The notes beneath the pieces are model-generated. The model was not told where the DNA came from. It searched no databases and saw only the letters and a program-made list of their open reading frames with translations. Of a stretch of 64,000 nt of DNA, positions 26,819-35,916 are shown one piece after another (position 1 is the stretch's first letter; each line of letters starts with the position of its first letter). The DNA is from Amycolatopsis sp. 2-15 (lineage in GTDB: Bacteria; Actinomycetota; Actinomycetes; Mycobacteriales; Pseudonocardiaceae): the NCBI RefSeq assembly GCF_030285625.1, contig NZ_CP127294.1, forward strand, positions 7,224,001 through 7,288,000. The letters are read 5' to 3'. Position numbers and translations under genes: made by a program.

Positions 26819-27397
26819 ATGACGTCAACATCCGGCCTGCCAGGCGTAGGACCGGCAGCCCGACTCACGTCCTGCCGTACCCGTCACCTGCGCGAGCACC
26901 AGCGACACCGTGCCCGCGCAGCTCGCACCGTCGCACGCATGGCCCGCGACGCGAAGGACGAGGGACTCCTGCTGTCCATTTTGGACCTCAAGCCCACGGC
27001 CGGCGCCGCAACGCCGAGCCTGGAGAGCGCGCTCGCGGCCTACACCCGCGCTGTGGCCGAGCAGATCGGCGTTCCCCTCGACGCGGTGACGCACGAAGTG
27101 ACCGACACCGCCACGGCCTACCTCGGGCTCGCCTCCCGCACCGCCGACCGCCCGCAGCGCGACCTGATGCTCATCTGGGACGAACGAATCGGCTGGTACG
27201 TCGCGATCGAACCACGCGGGAACGACCAACCGCCCGTGATCTGTCACCTCCGCGGCCGGATCGCACCACCGCCTACCACCGTCGCGCAGTTCGTCACCGA
27301 CGTCCTCGACGGACGCCGCAGCGGACAACTCAGCCCGATACCTCCCCAGCTCGACCGAGCAACGCTGGCAGCACACATGAGCGGAATCCCGGCATAG
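26819..27397 (+). CDS. DUF6292 family protein
   Basis: A roughly 192-residue soluble protein. After an arginine-rich N-terminus, residues 60-170 carry LAAYTRAVAEQIGVPLDAVT, DTATAYLGLASRTADRPQRD and LMLIWDERIGWYVAIEPRGN, the DUF6292 pattern of unknown function found in Pseudonocardiaceae. ATG 26819 is placed by GAGG 9 bases upstream. It follows cspA by 109 bases on the same strand. Intact. Confidence 0.7.
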   Translation: MTSTSGLPGVGPAARLTSCRTRHLREHQRHRARAARTVARMARDAKDEGLLLSILDLKPTAGAATPSLESALAAYTRAVAEQIGVPLDAVTHEVTDTATAYLGLASRTADRPQRDLMLIWDERIGWYVAIEPRGNDQPPVICHLRGRIAPPPTTVAQFVTDVLDGRRSGQLSPIPPQLDRATLAAHMSGIPA

Positions 27398-27529
27398 CTA
27401 GCCGAACCTCTGAATTGCCCGATCGCCGCGACGATACCGCCACCCTGTGTGCCGTGTGCCTTCGTGCGCGACCTCGGCAACAAAGCTCATTTTCGTAGCC
27501 GAGGTGCGCCGGTCGGCCGCCGACGGGCC

Positions 27530-27783
27530 CCGTTGGTTGCATCACGCCCTCGCCGAGAGGCCCACCGTGCTCGTGCTGGACCTGACCGGGGCCGTGTTCT
27601 TCTCCTCGGTCGCCATCGCCATCGCCGTCCTGGCCGACGCCGTCCTCACTGCCAGCGAGCGCACCGCCGTCCGAGTGGTCGTGCCCCGCCCGATCCGGCG
27701 CACCCTGCACATGTTTGGGCATGGACCACTACTTCGACTATCACGACACCACCCAGGACGCCCTGGCCAGCCGCCCGCACTGA
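27530..27783 (+). pseudogene. STAS-domain remnant
   Basis: Encodes LHHALAERPTVLVLDLTGAV, FFSSVAIAIAVLADAVLTAS and VVVPRPIRRTLHMFG. A one-base shift at about 27720 leads into MDHYFDYHDTTQDALASRPH and a stop at 27783. The N-terminal half of the domain is missing. It is closely related to the STAS remnant at 22850 (FFSSVAI and PRPIRRTL shared) and lies directly upstream of an intact RsbW-like gene, its expected partner. Confidence 0.7.
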
Positions 27784-27899
27784 GCCCGCCGGGCCGAGCG
27801 CGCGGCGCGCATACCCACACGACAAATGGGTAATCTCCGCATGCCCCAGCCCACCGCCCGTGACCGCTGAGCAGCGGAGAACCAGGAGCACCCTGCACC

Positions 27900-28334
27900 A
27901 TGTGCTCAGCGAACACCCCCGACGACGACCCTCCGCCTACGCTGCACCTGCGCCAGCCGGCCCGCCTGGATGAGGCCTCCACGCTCCGCTACGCCCTCAT
28001 CGACTGGGCCCGCGCCCGCGGCCTACCGGACGAGCTGATCGCCGACCTCGCGCTCGCGGTATACGAAGCCCTGGTCAACGCCGCCGAACACGCCTACCCC
28101 GATGGCACCACCGGCATGCTCGACCTGCACGCCCACCACGACAATCAGATCGTGCGCGTCACCGTCACCGACCACGGCGAGTGGAGCCCCCAGCCCGCTC
28201 CCGACCCGCGCCGCGGCCGCGGGCTGGCGCTGATGGACCTGCTGTCCGACCACGCCGAGATCACCCCCACCGAGCAGGGCACCGTGATCACCATGGCCTG
28301 GCAGCTGACCCGACGTGACCGCCCCAGCAGCTAG
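27900..28334 (+). CDS. RsbW/SpoIIAB-like anti-sigma factor ATPase
   Basis: A 144-residue GHKL ATPase with LALAVYEALVNAAEHAYPDG (N-box), RVTVTDHGEWSP and RRGRGLALMDLLSDHAEITP. It is clearly a paralogue of the protein at 12931, roughly two thirds identical by eye. It would bind a sigma factor and be relieved by a STAS protein; the adjacent STAS gene is broken. ATG 27900 follows an AGGAGC-like site. Intact. Confidence 0.85.
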   Translation: MCSANTPDDDPPPTLHLRQPARLDEASTLRYALIDWARARGLPDELIADLALAVYEALVNAAEHAYPDGTTGMLDLHAHHDNQIVRVTVTDHGEWSPQPAPDPRRGRGLALMDLLSDHAEITPTEQGTVITMAWQLTRRDRPSS

Positions 28335-28479
28335 GTGTCCACCTTCTTCTCATCCGTTGCAGCCGCCCGCCAGCTCCGGCGCGGGGCCCGGATTGCCGTG
28401 TCGTCGTGCGACCGCCGGTCCGGTTGCCGCCGGCGCAGCCTGATCGGGAGGTCGGCATCGCGGACGCGAGAGCCACGCG

Positions 28480-28526
28480 GGTCAGCACCACGGTGCACGG
28501 CATTGGGGTGACCGGTGGTGCTGACC
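28480..28526. terminator. 12-bp perfect hairpin between convergent genes
   Basis: GGTCAGCACCAC (28480-28491) and its exact reverse complement (28515-28526) flank a 23-nt loop, between the convergent RsbW-like and MerR genes. There is no U-tract, so a bidirectional actinobacterial-type terminator is plausible but unproven. No gene is seen in 28335-28592. Confidence 0.5.
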
Positions 28527-28592
28527 TGGCCTGGCCTGATCGGTGCGGTGGGAGGTGTGCCGCGGGGTTTGAGCGGCACACTCTGGCCGGGG

Positions 28593-28931
28593 TTACTCGT
28601 GCGAACGGAGTTCGGTGTTCTGGCGCCGTGATTCGTGCAGCTGGTCCTCGAGGGAGATGATGCGGCAGGCGGCGTCCACGGCGGTGCCCTCGTCGACCAG
28701 TTCCCGTACGCGTGCGGCGATGCGCAGCTGGTGGCGGGAGTAGCGGCGGTGCCCGCCGGCGGAGCGCTGCGGCTCGATCAGGCCGGCTTCATCCAGGCTG
28801 CGCAGGAAGTTCTGGGTGGTGCCGAGCATGTCCGCGGCCCGGCCCATGGTGTAGGCGGGGTACTGGTCGTCGTCGAACTTGTCAGCCCCGCCCGAACCGG
28901 GGGCGGGGGTCTCGCGTTGGTCAGGAATCAT
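28593..28931 (-). CDS. MerR-type helix-turn-helix regulator
   Basis: A 112-residue protein. Residues 25-80 form the MerR winged helix (YTMGRAADMLGTTQNFLRSL, GLIEPQRSAGGHRRYSRHQL), followed by a helical dimerisation tail ending SLEDQLHESRRQNTELRSHE. No effector domain, as in the small MerR proteins linked to RsbW/STAS modules. ATG 28931. A 36-bp perfect palindrome lies just upstream. Paralogous remnants are at 23188 and 55131. Confidence 0.85.
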   Translation of the reverse strand: MIPDQRETPAPGSGGADKFDDDQYPAYTMGRAADMLGTTQNFLRSLDEAGLIEPQRSAGGHRRYSRHQLRIAARVRELVDEGTAVDAACRIISLEDQLHESRRQNTELRSHE

Positions 28932-28949
28932 GCCACCTCCACATCACAA

Positions 28950-28985
28950 GGGACCCCGGATGCCGTGCACGGCATCCGGGGTCCC
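28950..28985. promoter_or_regulatory. 36-bp perfect palindrome upstream of MerR gene
   Basis: The sequence GGGACCCCGGATGCCGTG at 28950-28967 is followed without spacer by its exact reverse complement. It lies 18 bases upstream of the MerR start codon, so it falls in the promoter or leader. It could be an autoregulatory operator or a transcript hairpin controlling the MerR gene. Confidence 0.7.
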
Positions 28986-29775
28986 AGGGGTTTGGGTTCC
29001 ATCATTGTCAACCGACTGTGAGGCCGGCTTCCTGTATCCGCGGTGTCCGTCCGAGAGCCGGACGGTGCGGAGATCGCTTATTCGTAACCGAGAACCACCT
29101 TCCAATCCGATGGGACTGCGGTACCCGCGCGGCATTACTGCACAGCCGCCGCGGGCGATCCAATGATGTGCCCTTTCCCTTCTCTCCTGTGTTTTCCTCT
29201 TGCTGTGCACCACTTCGTGTACTGCGACTGCTGCGGTCGTCACCGGGCTGGAACCCTTTCCCTGATCGGCCCCAGCATGCGTAACGCCGCTGGTCACTGC
29301 CCGGAACCCCGTCCGTGATCGGCTCCGGCCACCTGACCGTCCTGCACAAACTGACTTGCCTTACCACTACCTGATTCGATACCGCGTTACTGACTTGGTG
29401 CTGCAGTAAAACAACTCACAAAGCGCACCTGCACCGCTTGCGTCCTGCACTGCTACACCGGGACCGTCTGGCCTATTCCGTCTTCCGTGCCCGATCCCGG
29501 ATCGTTCACCGGTCACCAGCCGAGACCTGTCCGTTGATTGGCCCCGCCCTGCCTGACCGTCTTGTCTCACTTCGCGGGTAGTTCCGTCATCTCCCGCGCC
29601 TGCTTGACGTTGTCTCTCTCGGTACATGGAGAACACTACACACGGCCTTGGTTGAATGTCTACCCCAACCACCATAGATTTGCTGACGTGCGTTGGCATG
29701 AGGCTCCGTCGGCGCGACGTCGCAGGTCAGCGCCGGAACCCGATGGACCCAGGCCACACAGAAGGGTGACGAGGC
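28986..29775. other. About 0.8 kb lower-GC region without a gene
   Basis: This stretch is clearly less GC-rich than its surroundings and rich in C and T on the plus strand. Both strands lack codon structure. Degenerate repeats are visible: CCGTCCGTGATCGGCTCCGG (29305 area) against CTGTCCGTTGATTGGCCCCG (29529 area), both followed shortly by CTGACCGTC. I cannot assign a role. Confidence 0.45.
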
Positions 29776-30027
29776 ATGACCGACTCCACCGCGCGGCAGG
29801 ATCCATTTGGCCTGAACAAGGTGCGCGACCGCCGGGAGTACGCCCGCGAGCTCACCGAGCTGATCGAACGCGGCCGCCGGGAGCCGTGGACAGCGCTCCT
29901 GTCCGGCACCGAGGCCTACGCCGTGGCCGAACTGCTCGGCCAATACGCCCAACTCGACCCCACCGCCGAGCTGAACCAGCTGGCCGCCACCCTCGCCAGC
30001 CGCCTCTACAGCCGACTCGGCGTGTGA
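29776..30027 (+). CDS. Hypothetical 83-residue protein
   Basis: A soluble, charged helical protein (MTDSTARQDPFGLNKVRDRR; LTELIERGRREPWTALLSGT) ending in ASRLYSRLGV. ATG 29776 follows GACGAGG. Codon use looks genuine. No family recognised. Confidence 0.5.
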   Translation: MTDSTARQDPFGLNKVRDRREYARELTELIERGRREPWTALLSGTEAYAVAELLGQYAQLDPTAELNQLAATLASRLYSRLGV

Positions 30028-30350
30028 CCCACCGCGCCAGCCACCTCACGGCCCTCGCGGGTCATCAATCACGCAACAGCCCGGAAGGCGCAAGGTGAGC
30101 GGCGCACGCAGCGGAGGCGCAGGAGGCCGCGCCGGGTCGGGGCAGCGCGCTCCGGTCGTGCAAAGCGGCTCAAGGTCCCCGTTGTTCATGCCGCCGCGGT
30201 ACCGTACAAGGCACCGGCGAAATCACCCCTCCGGGCTGGTGACCTGCGCTTTTTCTCCCGGCGCCGAAAGGGAGGGCGGGGTTACGCTCGCGCCAGGTGT
30301 CGCTGGGGCGCAGGCAGCCCCGGTCGCAGGCGGAGGCGGGGAGGTCCACG

Positions 30351-31377
30351 ATGGCCAAGCGTGCGTCGAGTGCCCAGTCCCTGGTGCCCGGCTATGTGGA
30401 GCCGATGCTGGCCACCGCAGACGGGGGCCGGCTGCGCGACGACCCGAAGTACGCGTACGAGTACAAATGGGATGGCTACCGGTCGATCATGCGGCTCACC
30501 GCGGACGGCACGACGGTGCTGACCAGCCGCAACAACAACGACTTCACGGGCCGCTTCCCCGAGCTCGCCGGCGCGCTCACCGACGCGCTGGGTGGCCGGC
30601 GCGCGGTGCTGGACGGGGAGATCGTCGCCTTGGACGACGCGGGCCGGCCGGACTTCGGGCTCCTGCAGAACCACGACACCAGCGGCCGCCCGGTCGTGTA
30701 CTTCGTGTTCGACGTCCTGCAGCTGGGCGACGAGGTCCTGCTCGACCGCTCCTACGACGAGCGCCGCGTCGTCCTCGAGGGGATCGAGCCGACCGACAAG
30801 AACCTCGTCGCGATCACCCCCGCCTACAGCCACGCCGACCTCTCCGCCACCGGGATGAGCCCGCAGGACCTGCTCGACGCCGCGGCGAACAGCGGCCTCG
30901 AGGGCTTGGTCGCGAAGGTCCGGACCTCCAAGTACCGGCCGGGCCGGCGCAGCCCCGAGTGGTTGAAGCACCCACTGATCCAGACGCTCGAGGTCGTGAT
31001 CGGCGGCTGGCGCCCGGGCCAGGGCAGCCGCGGAGGCCTCATCGGCGGACTGCTGCTCGGCGCGCACGACCGCGACACCGGCGACCTGCTCTACATCGGC
31101 GATGTCGGCACCGGCTTCAGCCACCAGGCCCTGCTCGACGCCCAGGAGAAGCTCGCGCCGCTGGAGCGCGCGGAGCCCGTTCGCCAACGAGGTGCCGCGC
31201 GATCGCGCCCGCGGCGCCCGCTGGGTCGACCCGACCCTGGTCGGCGAGGTCGTCTACCGGCAGTTCACTCCGCGCGAACACCGGCTGCGCCACACTTCCT
31301 GGCGCGGCTGGCGCCCGGACAAGACACCAGCTGACGACGTGCTCGTCCCCGACACCGGCCGCGGCGCCGGCGGGTGA
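30351..31377 (+). CDS. LigD-type ATP-dependent DNA ligase (frameshifted near 31170)
   Basis: A ligase of about 340 residues of the non-homologous end-joining type. The nucleotidyl lysine is in YEYKWDGYR (Lys39), followed by VLDGEIVALDDAGRPDFGLL, VYFVFDVLQLG, EGLVAKVRTSKYRPGRRSPE and the OB-fold start LEVVIGGWRPGQGSRGG. Near 31165-31185 the frame breaks; the natural C-terminus (FANEVPRDRARGARWVDPTL, VVYRQFTPREHRLRHTSWRG) continues in another frame to 31377. ATG 30351 follows GGAGG. It overlaps the polymerase gene by GTGA. No Ku gene is in the window. Confidence 0.82.
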
Positions 31378-32303
31378 GCCCGATGCCCGAGAAGAAGCTG
31401 ACCGTGCAGGTCGGGGAACGCCGGCTGACGCTGTCCAACCTGGACAAGCCGTTGTACCCGAGTGGGTACACCAAAGGCGAGGTCGTGCACTTCTATACCC
31501 GCATTGCTCCGGTCCTGCTCCCGCACCTGCGCGGCCGGCCAGTCACGTTTGTGCGCTTCCCCGACGGCACCGATGGGGAAGCGTTCTTCGAGAAGAACCT
31601 CCCGCGCGGTGCCCCCGAGTGGGTCCAGACCGTGACGCTGCCGAGCTCCGGATCGCGCAGCGGCCGCGGTCCCGGCACGATCACCTATGCGCTGATCGAG
31701 GAGTTGCCGAGTCTGGTGTGGGCGGCCAAACTCGCGGCGCTCGAGCTGCATGTGCACCAGTGGACCGTCGGCCCCGGCCCGAAACGCCAGTCCCCGGACA
31801 GGCTGGTGTTTGACCTCGACCCGGGCGAGGGCGCCAGCGTCGTGGAGTGCGCCCGCGTGGCCGAACGGCTGCTGGAGGTCCTCACCGCCGACAGGCTCAC
31901 CCCGCTGCCCAAGACGAGCGGCTCGAAGGGCCTGCAGGTCTGCTGCGGCGTCCGCACGAGGCGCCCCGAGCGCACCTCCGTCTACGCCAAGGCGATCGCC
32001 GAGCAGCTCGCCGGCGAGATGCCCGAGCTCGTGGTGGCGAAGATGGCGAAGAACCTACGCGTGAACAAGGTGTTCATCGACTGGTCCCAGAACCACGTCG
32101 CCAAGACCACGATCGCCCCTTACTCGCTGCGCGGCCGCGACACCCCGACCGCCTCGACCCCGATCACCTGGGACGAAGTCCGCGCCTGCCGCACCACGGC
32201 CGAGCTGACCTTCACCGCCGACGACGTGTTGCACCGCATCGACGAGCACGGCGACCTGCTCGCCGACCTGGACGACACCCGGGTGGCGTTGCCCGGCCGC
32301 TGA
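31374..32303 (+). CDS. LigD-type polymerase/primase domain protein
   Basis: A 309-residue stand-alone LigD polymerase domain (archaeo-eukaryotic primase fold) that adds nucleotides at break ends. Motifs: LTLSNLDKPLYPSGYTKGEV, the catalytic acidic pair in DRLVFDLDPGEGASV, PLPKTSGSKGLQV and DWSQNHVAKTTIAPYSLRGR. GTG 31374 overlaps the ligase stop; ATG 31383 is an alternative. With the ligase it forms a split, two-gene form of the LigD repair enzyme. Intact. Confidence 0.9.
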   Translation: MSPMPEKKLTVQVGERRLTLSNLDKPLYPSGYTKGEVVHFYTRIAPVLLPHLRGRPVTFVRFPDGTDGEAFFEKNLPRGAPEWVQTVTLPSSGSRSGRGPGTITYALIEELPSLVWAAKLAALELHVHQWTVGPGPKRQSPDRLVFDLDPGEGASVVECARVAERLLEVLTADRLTPLPKTSGSKGLQVCCGVRTRRPERTSVYAKAIAEQLAGEMPELVVAKMAKNLRVNKVFIDWSQNHVAKTTIAPYSLRGRDTPTASTPITWDEVRACRTTAELTFTADDVLHRIDEHGDLLADLDDTRVALPGR

Positions 32304-32374
32304 CCCGCGTCGACCAGGCAACGCCGGCAGCGCGGCGGTTCAGCCGGGGATGTTGCGGGGGTCGCGGCTGCGCG

Positions 32375-34162
32375 GAGCAGCAGGACGCCTTCGGCAAAAA
32401 GGTCGACCGCTGAGCCAGCGTCTGCGACCCCGCGGCCGCCGACGCCGGTCTGCCCGCCGACCTCATCGAGTTCGCCGGCTGGCTCGAAGACTCGCCGCGA
32501 CACCTGGGTGTGCACTCCGGCGGCATGGTCATCGCCCACACGCCGGTGTCGGAGATCGTGCCGGTCGAGTGGGCCACCGCCCCCGGCCGGTCGGTGCTGC
32601 AGTGGGACAAGGACGACTGCGCCGCGATCGGGCTCACGAAGTTCGACCTGCTCGGCCTCGGCATGCTCTCCGCGCTGCACTACACGATCGACCTGCTCGC
32701 CGAGCACCACGACGTCCACATCGGACTGCACGACCTCGACCTGGCCGACCCCAAGGTCTACGACATGTTGTGCGAGGCCGACGCGATCGGCGTGTTCCAG
32801 GTCGAATCCCGCGCCCAGCTCGGCACCCTCCCGCGTCTGCGGCCGCGGAAGTTCTACGACCTGGTCGTCGAGGTCGCCCTGATCCGGCCCGGCCCAATCC
32901 AGGGCGGCTCCGTGCACCCCTACATCCGCCGCCGCGGCGAAGAAACCTGGCAGCACGAACACCGGCTCCTCGCGCCCGCCTTGGATCGGACGTTGGGAGT
33001 GCCGTTGTTCCAAGAGCAGGTGATGCAGATGGCCCGCGACGTCGCCTCCTTCACCCCCACCGAAGCTGATCAGCTGCGCCGCGCCATGGGCTCGAAACGC
33101 TCCAGCACGAAGATGCGGCGCCTGGCCGGCCGGTTCTTCGAAGGCGCCAAAACGAACGGGCTGTCCGACGACCTCGCGAAACGGGTCTTCGAGCAGATCC
33201 ACGCCTTCTCCGGCTACGGGATCCCCGAAGCCCACTCCATGAGCTTCGCCCTGCTGGTCTACGCGAGCGCGTGGTTCAAGCGCTACTACCCCGCGGCGTT
33301 CTGCGCCGGCCTGCTGCGCGCGCAGCCGATGGGCTTCTACTCACCCCAGTCGCTGGTCGCCGACGCGCGCCGGCACGGCGTCACCACCCGCGAACCCGAC
33401 CTCAACCGGTCGCTGCCGCACGCCACCCTCGAACCCGACCCCGCCTCCGAAGGCGGTGTCGCGATCCGGCTCGGCCTGGCCGGGATCCGCAAAGTCGGCC
33501 AGGACCTCGCCGAGCAGATCGTCGCCGAACGCGACGCCGGCGGCCCGTTCACCTCGATCGGGCACCTGACCCAGCGGATCCAGCTCGACCGGCCCGTCGT
33601 CGAAGCCCTGGCCACCGCAGGTGTGTTCACCCACCTCGGGCCCGACCGCCGCGCCGCCCTGTGGGCCGCCGGCGCCGCCTCCACCACCCGCGCCGAGCAC
33701 CTCCCGGGCCTGGCCATCGGCCACGACGCCCCCGCCCTGCCCGGCATGACGACCTTCGAGCTCGCGTCGGCGAACCTGTGGGCCACCGGCATCACCGCCG
33801 ACCGCCACCCCATCGAATTCCTCCGCACCCACCTCGACCAGCTCGGCGCAATCCCCGCCGGCCAGCTCCTCAACGTCCCCGACGGCACCCGGATCGAGGT
33901 CGGCGGCGCGGTCACCCACAAACAGCGCCCCGCCACCGCGGGCGGGATCACCTTCCTCAACCTCGAGGATGAGACCGGCATGTGCAACGTGATCGTGTCG
34001 ATCGGGATGTTTCCCCGGAGTAGGAAGGTCTTGCAGAATCACAGCGCCGTCGTGGTTCGCGGCGTCGCCCAAGTCGGCCAGGGAACCGCCTCACTGGTCG
34101 CCGACCAGATCGCGCCGCTAGACCTGAAGGCCCTGTCCCTGAAGTCCAGGGACTTCAGGTAG
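32375..34162 (+). pseudogene. dnaE2: Error-prone DNA polymerase DnaE2, 5'-truncated
   Basis: Encodes only the C-terminal 55-60 percent of DnaE2, the lesion-bypass C-family polymerase of the SOS response. It starts abruptly near 32375 (EQQDAFGKKVDR), hits an in-frame TGA at 32411 where tryptophan is expected, and continues as LPADLIEFAGWLEDSPRHLG. Recognisable blocks are VLQWDKDDCAAIGLTKFDLL, FQVESRAQLGTLPRLRPRKF, PLFQEQVMQMARDVASFTPT, the helix-hairpin-helix region and the OB fold, ending SLVADQIAPLDLKALSLKSR. The PHP domain and first catalytic part are missing, so no polymerase activity is expected. Confidence 0.85.
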
Positions 34163-34234
34163 CGCTCACCGTCTGGGGACAGCGCTGTAGAACCGGCGGC
34201 CGGTCAGTGGGTCACGGCAGCTTTGTGGATAGGG
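34163..34234. other. Short intergenic stretch
   Basis: Separates the dnaE2 stop from the convergent end of the MFS remnant. No motif seen. Confidence 0.3.
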
Positions 34235-34570
34235 CTACTGGACGGTCTGGCCGTGCGGGTTGTCATGCCGGGTGTCCAGTTGGCGCCAGGCGGGGAAGAC
34301 GAGTGGGGTGAGTGTCGCGATGAGCATGGCGGTGCCGCTGGCAAGTAGGGCTGTGGTGAGGCCGGTTCCCGCGGTGAGAGCACCGCCGAGCAGGGATCCG
34401 AAGGGGATGCCGATCCAGGCGCTGGCCTTGATCGCGCCGAGTACGCGGGCGTGCAGGTGTTCGGGGATCCGTTCGTAGGAGACGGCGCCGATGATCGGGT
34501 TGTTCACTCCTCCGGCCAGGCCGGCAAGGCCGGTGATGACGAGCACCGGTGCCAGCGTGAGCGCGCTGCA
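34235..34570 (-). pseudogene. MFS transporter C-terminal fragment
   Basis: The minus strand encodes TLAPVLVITGLAGLAGGVNN, IPEHLHARVLGAIKASAWIG and ALLASGTAMLIATLTPLVFP, the last four or so helices of a major-facilitator drug exporter. The gene is cut near 34570, where the recombinase fragment on the other strand begins, so the two are joined head to head at a rearrangement point. Confidence 0.7.
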
Positions 34571-34574
34571 CGGT

Positions 34575-35205
34575 CCCGGATGCACCAGCGCATCCGCGAA
34601 CGGCTGCCGCACTTGTCCCAGGTCGCCGACGTCGCAGACCGGCTACGCGCCGAGTCCGCGACCCTGCTGCGAGCCACATTGGACTGCGCGCCCGGCGACG
34701 AGTTCACCGTCGGCGACCGGCGATACAGGCGCATCTTGCCCAAGATCGCACAGCGCATCCGGCGCCTGCGCGACGAGCTCCTCGACCGTGCTGCACGGCC
34801 AACGCCCGACCGCCGACCTGGTCGACGCCTATCGCGTGCAGTCGCCCGAGATCCGCGACCTGTTCATCCGCTACCTCGACGAGCGGCGCCCGGCTCTGGA
34901 CTACACCTCGTTCCGCGGAGACGTGAGCCTGCTGGTCGGGCAGTTCTGGGCCGACATCGAACGTCACCACCCGGGCATCGACACGCTGCACCTGCCCGAC
35001 GACGTGGCTGCGGCGTGGCGCGATCGGGCGCGCGTCGTGACGCTGCCCGACGGCACCACCCGCCCGCGTGAGGAACGGCTGGGCCTCCTCTCGCGCGTCC
35101 GCAGCTTCTACCTGGACCTGCAGCGTCGGGCGGTGGAAGACCCATCGTGGGTGCGCTGGGCGGTGCCCAGCCCGGTGCGCGCGAGCGACTGCCGAGGGTT
35201 CGCGC
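34575..35205 (+). pseudogene. Recombinase-associated protein, truncated and frameshifted
   Basis: Two frames joined near 34790 give RMHQRIRERLPHLSQVADVA and RRYRRILPKIAQRIRRLRDE, then LVDAYRVQSPEIRDLFIRYL, LLVGQFWADIERHHPGIDTL and RVRSFYLDLQRRAVEDPSWV. This looks like one of the long integrase-like proteins encoded beside actinobacterial tyrosine recombinases. It starts inside the MFS remnant and is cut near 35205, meeting the oppositely oriented truncated gene there. Confidence 0.55.
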
Positions 35206-35916
35206 GTAGCCGTACCGCAACGTACTGCCTTCCGGCGTGACACCGATGGTGGTGAGCATCTGCCACGGGGCATGCATGCCCTGAGTCGGTTTGCCCGAAC
35301 GGCCGGAGTACTGCATCGCCCAGGCGTACATCTCGAGGACGTCGGCCGGTGTCATCCGGCTCGGCGGGCGTCCCGTGTGGATGGCGATCTTCGTGATCAC
35401 CACCAGCGCGGGCAGGCGGTACTTCTGCTGCAGCTTGAGCTTGTCGGTGCCGGCCGCAAGAGCTTCGTACCACTCGGGTTCGTGCAGGAAGCGGTAGCGG
35501 ACCAGCAGGTCATGCGGGCGGTAGGCCAGCAGAGCGTCGTAGCTGGGCAGCACCACCTGCTCCAGCAGCAGCCACGACAAGGCCCGCATCCGCGCCTCGC
35601 GGACGGCCCTGGTGAAGGGACGGTGGTCGGGCAGGGTATCGATCCAGTCCAGACCGGTATCGGCACCCGAGGCCTGCCACCGCTGCTGCCAACCAGCGCC
35701 AGGGAAGCCCGTGAGCCAGCTCAGCAGGCGCCGCAACTCCACCGTCGTCGCGTTGTTCGCCTTGAGGTCGACCGCCACCCATAGCGGCGAGCGCGTCGGC
35801 AGCTCGAGCACTTCGTCGATCGTCAGCTGGTCACCACGGCCGACGCGGGGACGATCCAGCAGGTGCGCGAGGTCGATCATCCAGTCCTTCGTGCGCTTCG
35901 TCTCGGTCGACGTCAC
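35200..35916 (-). pseudogene. Recombinase-partner protein, 3'-truncated
   Basis: From GTG 35916, overlapping the integrase stop as GTGA, the frame encodes MIDLAHLLDRPRVGRGDQLT, LPTRSPLWVAVDLKANNATT, RAVREARMRALSWLLLEQVV and LPALVVITKIAIHTGRPPSR. The sequence loses meaning near 35200, although the frame stays open to 34864. It would be made together with the tyrosine recombinase and probably assists it. Catalytic R-H-R-Y residues of recombinases are not evident in what remains. Confidence 0.55.

Noticed and set aside
29008..29699. Two minus-strand frames of about 110-120 codons
   Set aside because: No family motif, no ribosome site and no third-position GC bias; the region looks non-coding.
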